Shown one piece after another: positions 57,095-64,000 of a DNA stretch of 64,000 bases (position 1 is the stretch's first letter; each line of letters opens with the position of its first letter). This stretch comes from Lachnospiraceae bacterium. Its GTDB lineage: Bacteria > Bacillota > Clostridia > Lachnospirales > Lachnospiraceae. The notes beneath the pieces were generated by a model. The model was not told the DNA's origin and searched no databases. It saw only the letters and a program-made list of their open reading frames with translations. Where the stretch lies: positions 23,069 to 87,068 of the forward strand of contig JALEPL010000033.1 of assembly GCA_022766245.1 (NCBI GenBank), given 5' to 3'. Position numbers and translations under genes: made by a program.

Positions 57095-58288
57095 ATGAAA
57101 AATCAACTGTTACATACACCGGAAGGTGTGAGAGATATCTATAGTGAGGAATGTGAAAAAAAATTAGAACTGCAAAATAGGCTGCATCGTGTTCTGGGAA
57201 CCTACGGATACCACAGTATCCAGACACCAACCTTTGAGTTCTTTGATATATTTGGAAAAGAAATCGGTACGACTCCGTCTAAAGAATTGTATAAATTTTT
57301 CGACCGGGAGGGAAATACACTGGTGCTCAGACCGGATATTACCCCGTCCATTGCCCGTTGTGCCGCAAAATATTTTGTGGATGAGGATATGCCCATTCGT
57401 CTGTGTTATATGGGGAATACCTTTATTAATAACAACAGCTATCAGGGACGTTTGAAGGAATGTACCCAGTTGGGTGCTGAGCTGATCGGCGATGACTCTG
57501 TGGATGGAGATGCAGAGATGATTTCCATGACCATTGAGTCATTAAAGGAATGTGGATTAAAGGAATTCCAGATCAGTGTAGGTCATGTGGACTTTTTTCA
57601 GGGACTTATGGAAGCTGCCGGGTTTGATGAGGAGGAAGAACTGGTTATACGGGAATTGATCGCCAACAAAAATTATTTTGGCGTAGAGGAAGAAATCGCC
57701 GGATACCCCCTGGCAGACAATTTGAAAGAATTGTTCACTATGTTGGGCAAACTTTATAATCAGGCATCGGATTTTGCAGAAGCAAAGACTGCTGCCATGA
57801 ATTATCCAAAAGTGTATGATGCGCTTTGCCGTTTAGAACAGCTGGATGCAGTGCTGAAGTTGTATCAGGTGGATTCTTATGTGACCTATGAACTGGGCAT
57901 GCTGACAGATTATCATTACTATACTGGCGTGATTTTTGCCGGATATACCTTCGGAAGCGGGGAACCCATTGTGAAGGGAGGCCGATACAATAACCTGCTT
58001 TCTCATTTTGGAAAAGATGCGGCATCCATTGGTTTTGCTTTTGTTGTAGATCAGCTGATGACAGCCATTGCCAGACAGCATATTGAGATTCCTACCGTAC
58101 ATGACACCATATTGATTCTGTACACGCAAAACAGTCAGAAGACGGCTGTAAATCAGGCTCGCAGCATGAGAGCAGAGGGAAAAAAGGTAGAACTGATGCG
58201 TCAAAATGACAGTCATAATAAGGCAGAATATGAGAATTATGCAGCACGCAATCAGATCAAAGAGATCATATTTATGGATGGAGAGTAA
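57095..58288 (+). CDS. hisZ: ATP phosphoribosyltransferase regulatory subunit
   Basis: LHTPEGVRDIYSEECEKKLELQNRLH; LVLRPDITPSIARCAAKYF; adjacent to a short hisG. Confidence 0.93.
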   Translation: MKNQLLHTPEGVRDIYSEECEKKLELQNRLHRVLGTYGYHSIQTPTFEFFDIFGKEIGTTPSKELYKFFDREGNTLVLRPDITPSIARCAAKYFVDEDMPIRLCYMGNTFINNNSYQGRLKECTQLGAELIGDDSVDGDAEMISMTIESLKECGLKEFQISVGHVDFFQGLMEAAGFDEEEELVIRELIANKNYFGVEEEIAGYPLADNLKELFTMLGKLYNQASDFAEAKTAAMNYPKVYDALCRLEQLDAVLKLYQVDSYVTYELGMLTDYHYYTGVIFAGYTFGSGEPIVKGGRYNNLLSHFGKDAASIGFAFVVDQLMTAIARQHIEIPTVHDTILILYTQNSQKTAVNQARSMRAEGKKVELMRQNDSHNKAEYENYAARNQIKEIIFMDGE

Positions 58289-58289
58289 G

Positions 58290-58943
58290 ATGGAAGAGAG
58301 ATATTTAACCTTTGCCTTAGGAAAGGGCAGACTGGCAAATAAAACATTAGAGACTTTTGAAAAAATCGGTATTACCTGTGAGGAAATGAAGGATAAAAAT
58401 ACCAGAAAGCTGGTTTTTGTCAATGAAGAGCTGAAGCTTCGATTTTTCCTGGCTAAGGGACCGGATGTGCCCACTTATGTGGAATACGGTGCGGCAGATA
58501 TTGGAATTGTAGGACGTGATACCATTTTAGAGGAAGGCAGAAATATCTATGAAGTGTTGGATTTGGGCTTTGGTAAATGTCGGATGTGTATCTGTGGTCC
58601 CAAGGAGGCCAGGGATTTGCTGCAGCATCATGAGTTGATTCGTGTGGCTACCAAATACCCTCGCATTGCCAAGGATTACTTTTACAATAAAAAGCACCAG
58701 ACAGTGGAGATTATTAAATTAAATGGCTCCATTGAGCTGGCACCTATTGTAGGTCTTTCCGAAGTGATCTGTGATATTGTGGAGACAGGTTCTACCTTAA
58801 GGGAGAATGGTCTGGAAGTATTGGAAGAGGTATGTCCCCTGTCTGCCCGCATGGTGGTAAACCAGGTGAGTATGAAAATGGAACATGACCGGATTACCAG
58901 ATTGATTACAGATTTAAAGACCGTATTAGCAAGTGATAAGTAA
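58290..58943 (+). CDS. hisG: ATP phosphoribosyltransferase catalytic subunit (short form)
   Basis: MEERYLTFALGKGRLANKTLETFEKIGI; YGAADIGIVGRDTI. Confidence 0.95.
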   Translation: MEERYLTFALGKGRLANKTLETFEKIGITCEEMKDKNTRKLVFVNEELKLRFFLAKGPDVPTYVEYGAADIGIVGRDTILEEGRNIYEVLDLGFGKCRMCICGPKEARDLLQHHELIRVATKYPRIAKDYFYNKKHQTVEIIKLNGSIELAPIVGLSEVICDIVETGSTLRENGLEVLEEVCPLSARMVVNQVSMKMEHDRITRLITDLKTVLASDK

Positions 58944-58950
58944 ATATGTC

Positions 58951-58977
58951 GTATCTGTGAAGATGCAAAACAGCTAC
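58951..58977. repeat. Palindromic intergenic repeat, copy 4 (inverted, diverged)
   Basis: GTATCTGT GAAGATGCAAA ACAGCTAC. Confidence 0.55.
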
Positions 58978-59002
58978 AATATGTCAAAAGGAGAAACAGA
59001 AC

Positions 59003-60295
59003 ATGAGAATTTTAAAGCTGACAAAAGAAACAGAAGAAAATATTTTAGAAGACTTGTTAAAGCGCAGCCCCAACAGCTATGGAAAGTTTGAGGACAGTGT
59101 AAATGAGATTATTGCAAATGTACGTAAGAATCGGGATGCAGCTATATTTGATTATACTGCCCGGTTTGATGGAGCCAGGATCGATGCATCTAATATTTTA
59201 GTGACAGAAGATGAAATCAAAGAAGCGTATGATGCGGTAGATCCCAAGCTTTTGGAAGTCATCCGCAAAGCATTGGTGAATATTCGCAGCTATCATGAGA
59301 AACAGATTCAGAATAGCTGGTTTACCAGTGAGAATAATGGGATTATTCTGGGACAGAAGGTAACAGCATTAGAGCGTGTGGGTGTATATGTGCCTGGAGG
59401 AAAGGCAGTATATCCTTCTTCTGTTCTGATGAATATTCTGCCTGCAAAGGTAGCCGGCGTGGATGAGATTATTATGACGACACCTCCGGGAAAAGACGGA
59501 AAGGTAAATCCTTCCACTCTTGTAGCTGCAAAGGAGGCAGGCGCTGATAAGATTTATAAGGTGGGTGGTGCCCAGGCTATCGCAGCATTGGCATTTGGTA
59601 CTGAGAGCATTCCAAAGGTGGACAAGATTGTTGGCCCCGGCAACATTTACGTGGCATTGGCAAAAAAAGCGGTATTTGGCTATGTGAGCATTGATTCTAT
59701 TGCAGGTCCCAGCGAGATTCTGGTACTGGCTGACGACTCTGCAAATCCCCGTTTTGTGGCAGCAGATTTACTGTCTCAGGCAGAGCATGATGAGATGGCC
59801 TCTGCTATTTTGATCACCACCAGTCAGACATTGGCAGAACAGGTGTCTGATGAGGTGGACAAGTTCGTGGCACAGCTTTCCAGAAAAGAAATCATTCAGA
59901 AGTCTTTGGATAATTATGGTTATATTCTAGTGGCAGATGATATGAATCAGGCAATTAATACGGTAAACGCCATTGCATCAGAACATATGGAAATTGTTAC
60001 CAGAAATCCCTTCGAGGTGATGACAAAGGTTCGGAATGCGGGTGCAATCTTTATCGGAGAGTACAGCAGTGAACCTCTTGGCGATTACTTTGCAGGTCCG
60101 AATCATGTATTGCCTACCAATGGAACTGCAAAATTCTTCTCTGCATTGTCTGTGGACGATTTTATCAAAAAGTCCAGTATTATTTCTTATTCTAAGGATG
60201 CATTGCAGGCAGTTTATAAGGATATTGCGCAGTTTGCAGAGTGCGAGCAGCTCACAGCACATGCGAATTCCATTAAGGTGCGGTTTGAAGACTAG
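59003..60295 (+). CDS. hisD: histidinol dehydrogenase
   Basis: VGVYVPGGKAVYPSSVLMNILPAKVAGVDEI; VDKIVGPGNIYVALAKK; GPSEILVLAD. Confidence 0.97.
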   Translation: MRILKLTKETEENILEDLLKRSPNSYGKFEDSVNEIIANVRKNRDAAIFDYTARFDGARIDASNILVTEDEIKEAYDAVDPKLLEVIRKALVNIRSYHEKQIQNSWFTSENNGIILGQKVTALERVGVYVPGGKAVYPSSVLMNILPAKVAGVDEIIMTTPPGKDGKVNPSTLVAAKEAGADKIYKVGGAQAIAALAFGTESIPKVDKIVGPGNIYVALAKKAVFGYVSIDSIAGPSEILVLADDSANPRFVAADLLSQAEHDEMASAILITTSQTLAEQVSDEVDKFVAQLSRKEIIQKSLDNYGYILVADDMNQAINTVNAIASEHMEIVTRNPFEVMTKVRNAGAIFIGEYSSEPLGDYFAGPNHVLPTNGTAKFFSALSVDDFIKKSSIISYSKDALQAVYKDIAQFAECEQLTAHANSIKVRFED

Positions 60296-60385
60296 TGCTG
60301 TCTAAAAAATAAATCAGTCTCTTCCCAGAAATGTGTTCCGAGAAAACACATTTCCGGAAAAGAAGAAAATTTTTGGGAGGTTTTT

Positions 60386-60976
60386 ATGGATAGAAGGATT
60401 GGGGAATATACCCGTAAGACCAAGGAGACAGATATTTATCTGTCCCTGGATATCGATGGAAGTGGGAAATTCGAGGTGGATACCGGAATCGGCTTTTTTG
60501 ACCATATGCTGGAAGGATTTGCAAGACATGGTTTGTTTGATCTGAAGGCGAAAGTTACCGGTGATTTGTCTGTGGACTGTCATCATACCATTGAGGACAC
60601 TGGGATTGTATTGGGAAATGCCATTGCTAAGGCAGTGGGAGATAAAAAAGGTATCAAACGATATGGAAGCTGCATTCTGCCTATGGATGAGACTCTGGTG
60701 CTTTGTGCCATCGATTTATCCGGCAGACCATATTTGTCCTTTGATGCGAACTTTACCACAGACCGGGTGGGATATATGGATACGGAGATGGTGAAGGAGT
60801 TTTTCTATGCCATATCCTACACGGCGGCCATGAATCTTCACATTAAGGTGCTGACACCGGGAAACAATCATCACATGATTGAGGCCATGTTCAAAGCATT
60901 TGCCAAAGCACTGGATGCAGCCACCACAGTGGACGAGCGGATCACAGATATACTCTCAACGAAAGGTAGTTTGTAG
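60386..60976 (+). CDS. hisB: imidazoleglycerol-phosphate dehydratase
   Basis: [35 protein letters not shown]. Confidence 0.97.
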   Translation: MDRRIGEYTRKTKETDIYLSLDIDGSGKFEVDTGIGFFDHMLEGFARHGLFDLKAKVTGDLSVDCHHTIEDTGIVLGNAIAKAVGDKKGIKRYGSCILPMDETLVLCAIDLSGRPYLSFDANFTTDRVGYMDTEMVKEFFYAISYTAAMNLHIKVLTPGNNHHMIEAMFKAFAKALDAATTVDERITDILSTKGSL

Positions 60977-60977
60977 C

Positions 60978-62258
60978 ATGGATCATAAGAATATTGTAGC
61001 GACGATTTATTTAAAAAATGGGGAGGCTGTAAAGAGTCGGGAAGATATGACGATTTTGGACGATTGGGCGACTCTTGCCAAGTTTTACAGTGACTGTGGC
61101 GTGGATAAAATTTATGTATTTGATCTGTCTACCACAGATGAGGAACATGAGAAGAATATACACCGCATCCATGATATTTTTCGAATGGTGGAGATTCCAT
61201 TATGTGCCGGCGGAAATATCAATCGTCTGGAGGATATGAAAAAATACTTTTATGCGGGCTGTAAGCAGGTCATGTTAAACGGAGCGAAAACAGTTAGTAT
61301 TTCTTTGGCAGAAGAGGGCAGCAAGCTGTTTGGAAAAGACCGGATTTTAGTTTCTGTGGAGAATGTGGATTTTCTCTTTAAAAACAGGGATGTGCTCAAC
61401 GAATACTTCCATGAAATGCTGGTACTTGATCCGGAAATGATTGATGGTGTGGAGAATATTACGGATATCCCTTATGTTGTAACATACGATACCTTTGATG
61501 AAGAGAAGATGGTGGCCACCCTGCGCAGGGAAAATGTCCGTGGAATCTGCGGTGCATGTATTGACCATACGCAGGCAGATGTAATGCGCATGAAAGCATC
61601 ATTTGTAGAACGTGGCATTCACATGGATAATTTTGCACCAGCCTTAAAATGGTGGGATTTGAAAAAGAATTCAGACGGAATGGTGCCGGTCATTGTGCAG
61701 GATTATCGCACAGCGGAGGTACTGATGCTGGCTTATATGAATGAGGAAGCTTTCAATGCCACCATCACCAGCGGAAAGATGACCTATTACAGTAGAAGCC
61801 GTCAGCAGCTTTGGTTAAAGGGGGAGACCAGCGGACATTTCCAGTTCGTAAAATCCCTTACGGCAGACTGCGATTACGATACGATTCTGGCAAAAGTTTC
61901 TCAGGTTGGTGTGGCATGTCACACCGGTGCCAGAAGCTGTTTCTTCCGCGAAATCGTGAAGAAGCAGTATATTGAGAGGAATCCCCTTCAGGTATTTGAG
62001 GATGTATATAAGGTGATTCTGGACCGAAGGGAAAATCCTAAGGTGGGCTCCTATACCAATTATCTGTTCGACAAGGGAATAGATAAGATTTTGCAGAAAG
62101 TAGGACAGGAAGCAACAGAAATTGTCATAGCTGCAAAAAATCAGGAACCGCAGGAGGTGGTGGAGGAGATTTCAGATTTCCTGTACCATGTGATGGTTCT
62201 GATGGCAGAAAAAGGGATTACCTGGGAGGAAGTTACGGAGGAGCTGGCACAGAGATAG
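60978..62258 (+). CDS. hisIE: HisF-like (degenerate) - HisI - HisE fusion protein
   Basis: N-terminal ~210 aa HisF/HisA-like barrel; HisI ([22 protein letters not shown]...[18 protein letters not shown]); HisE ([25 protein letters not shown]). Confidence 0.9.
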   Translation: MDHKNIVATIYLKNGEAVKSREDMTILDDWATLAKFYSDCGVDKIYVFDLSTTDEEHEKNIHRIHDIFRMVEIPLCAGGNINRLEDMKKYFYAGCKQVMLNGAKTVSISLAEEGSKLFGKDRILVSVENVDFLFKNRDVLNEYFHEMLVLDPEMIDGVENITDIPYVVTYDTFDEEKMVATLRRENVRGICGACIDHTQADVMRMKASFVERGIHMDNFAPALKWWDLKKNSDGMVPVIVQDYRTAEVLMLAYMNEEAFNATITSGKMTYYSRSRQQLWLKGETSGHFQFVKSLTADCDYDTILAKVSQVGVACHTGARSCFFREIVKKQYIERNPLQVFEDVYKVILDRRENPKVGSYTNYLFDKGIDKILQKVGQEATEIVIAAKNQEPQEVVEEISDFLYHVMVLMAEKGITWEEVTEELAQR

Positions 62259-62333
62259 TGTCAACAGTGTGAACAGTAACGTATAATTTCGATATTTTCA
62301 CATAAAATGTAAAAAAACAATAAGTGAAAATAT

Positions 62334-62654
62334 ATGAACCGAAAAACAAGCCATAGTTATCATTCCCATAGAACAAATCAGAACAGAATAAGAAATAAAA
62401 CAGACCCGGACACAACTGAGCATGTGGCTGGGTCTTGTGCATTCACCTGGTTTAAGATTCGGTTTTTCCTCTGCGCCGTTTTTATTTCGTCCTTTGCTCT
62501 CTGTGACAAACTGGACTACCCGTTTTTTACTTTAGACACGGATATGGTCTACGAACAGATACAGGAAAACTATCATTATACAAATCTGAAAAAATATGTT
62601 ATGATGATGGCTGATAGTGAGTATATAAGCAACGAAAAGGATTCATTAAAATGA
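62334..62654 (+). CDS. small hypothetical protein with one TM segment
   Basis: 106-aa ORF whose stop overlaps the next start (ATGA); no strong homology recognised. Confidence 0.4.
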   Translation: MNRKTSHSYHSHRTNQNRIRNKTDPDTTEHVAGSCAFTWFKIRFFLCAVFISSFALCDKLDYPFFTLDTDMVYEQIQENYHYTNLKKYVMMMADSEYISNEKDSLK

Positions 62655-64000
62655 GAAAATTAGCTTTGAGTGATGAAATACTGATGACCATAGATAAGCC
62701 GGCCAGATATATCGGCAATGAGTATAATATGGTGCAAAAGGATCCGGCACAGGTGGATATCCGCTTCGCAATGTGTTTTCCGGATGTGTATGAGATTGGG
62801 ATGTCCCATCTGGGAATCCAGATTTTATACGATATGTTCAATAAAAGAAACGATGTATATTGCGAGAGAGTGTATTCTCCCTGGCCGGACCTGCATCAAA
62901 TTCTGAAAGAGCAGCATATTCCGCTGTTTGCGCTGGAGTCCCAGGAACCGATTCATAATTTTGATTTTCTGGGTATTACCATTCAGTATGAAATGTGTTA
63001 TACCAATATTTTACAGATTCTGGATCTTTCCCAGATTCCTATGTATGCAAAGGACCGGTGTGACACCGATCCCATTGTGATTGGCGGTGGACCTTGTACC
63101 TATAATCCGGAGCCCATTGCAGATTTCTTTGATTTATTTTATATCGGCGAAGGGGAAATTTCCTATGATGCGCTCTTTGCCTTGTACAAGGAATATCGCC
63201 GGGAGGGTTATAGCCGAGAGGAGTTTCTTCATCGTGCGGCAAAGATTCCGGGCATTTATGCCCCTATGATGTATCAGGTGACATACAAAGAGGATGGCAC
63301 CATTGATGCATATACATCGATTTATGAAGATGTTCCTGCAAAAGTAAAAAAGCAGATTGTACAGGATATGTCAATGGCCACCTATCCGGAAAAACCACTG
63401 GTTCCGTTTATTAAAGTGACCCAGGACCGTGTGGTTCTGGAGGTTCAGCGTGGCTGTATCCGTGGATGCCGTTTCTGTCAGGCGGGAATGGTGTATCGGC
63501 CGACGAGACCGCGGGATATCAATATGCTGAAGGAGACCGCAAGAGCGATGCTCCGGAATACGGGACATGAAGAAATTACTTTAAGTTCGTTGAGTTCCAG
63601 TGATTACAATGAATTAGAAGAGATCGTGAATTTTCTGATCGATGAATTTCACGGGCAGGGTGTAAATATTTCCCTTCCTTCGCTTCGAATTGATGCTTTT
63701 TCGCTGGATGTCATGAGCAAGATCCAGGATATCCGTAAGAGCAGTCTTACGTTTGCCCCGGAAGCCGGTACGCAGCGGATGCGAAATGTGATCAATAAAG
63801 GTCTTACGGAAGAAGAAATTCTGGAAGGAGCGGGACAGGCCTTTGAAGGCGGCTGGAATAAGGTGAAGCTTTATTTCATGCTGGGGCTGCCCACCGAGAC
63901 AGAGGAAGATATGGAAGGAATCGCGGTCCTTTCTGATAAAGTTGCCCGCAGATATTACGAGATTCCGAAGGAACAGCGCAATGGGAAATGCCAGATCACG
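62651..64000 (+). CDS. radical SAM protein, TIGR03960-type (3' truncated by window edge; absent from ORF track)
   Basis: MRKLALSDEILMTIDKPARYIGNEYNMVQKDPAQVDIRFAMCFPDVYEIGMSHLGIQILY...VVLEVQRGCIRGCRFCQAGMVYRPTRPRD; open to position 64000. Confidence 0.93.
   Translation, partial: MRKLALSDEILMTIDKPARYIGNEYNMVQKDPAQVDIRFAMCFPDVYEIGMSHLGIQILYDMFNKRNDVYCERVYSPWPDLHQILKEQHIPLFALESQEPIHNFDFLGITIQYEMCYTNILQILDLSQIPMYAKDRCDTDPIVIGGGPCTYNPEPIADFFDLFYIGEGEISYDALFALYKEYRREGYSREEFLHRAAKIPGIYAPMMYQVTYKEDGTIDAYTSIYEDVPAKVKKQIVQDMSMATYPEKPLVPFIKVTQDRVVLEVQRGCIRGCRFCQAGMVYRPTRPRDINMLKETARAMLRNTGHEEITLSSLSSSDYNELEEIVNFLIDEFHGQGVNISLPSLRIDAFSLDVMSKIQDIRKSSLTFAPEAGTQRMRNVINKGLTEEEILEGAGQAFEGGWNKVKLYFMLGLPTETEEDMEGIAVLSDKVARRYYEIPKEQRNGKCQIT

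Overview
The window looks like a chromosomal segment of a Lachnospiraceae-type Firmicute. This lineage call is an inference from gene content and style, not from a database search. Most of it is housekeeping: rsmI; spmA/spmB; tRNA-fMet; class B sortase and sirtuin; rpsF-ssb-rpsR; gdpP-rplI-dnaB; a small flagellar cluster (FliK-like/DUF6240-type giant protein, flagellin, FliS-like); citrate synthase; deoC-cdd; pckA; a probable 6S RNA; SpoIID-like; T-box-pheST-queA; tyrA; RqcH; yicC-gmk-rpoZ-rimO-pgsA-cinA-rsmD-coaD; YgiQ and pseudouridine synthases; recU; hisZ-G-D-B-IE; and a truncated radical SAM gene at the right edge. No phage, IS transposase or CRISPR was seen. The items most worth a second look are: (1) a two-gene signalling module, HTH-HATPase-STAS-like(DUF4325) plus a stand-alone receiver, preceded by five AGTTT motifs spaced 21/21/20/20 bp; (2) a LeuRS-like paralog whose HIGH and KMSKS motifs both appear destroyed and which lacks the editing domain; (3) a HisF-like domain with both catalytic Asp positions apparently lost, fused to HisIE; (4) a 177-bp MITE-like element with 16-bp perfect inverted ends beside rsmI; (5) a dispersed palindromic intergenic repeat family (GTATCTGT-N10/11-ACAGATAC, CTGTTCtGAACAGTTAC and relatives), one member of which appears to act as the dnaB terminator and another of which abuts the 6S promoter; (6) a sigma-D-type promoter in front of a 1042-aa repeat-containing FliK-like protein.
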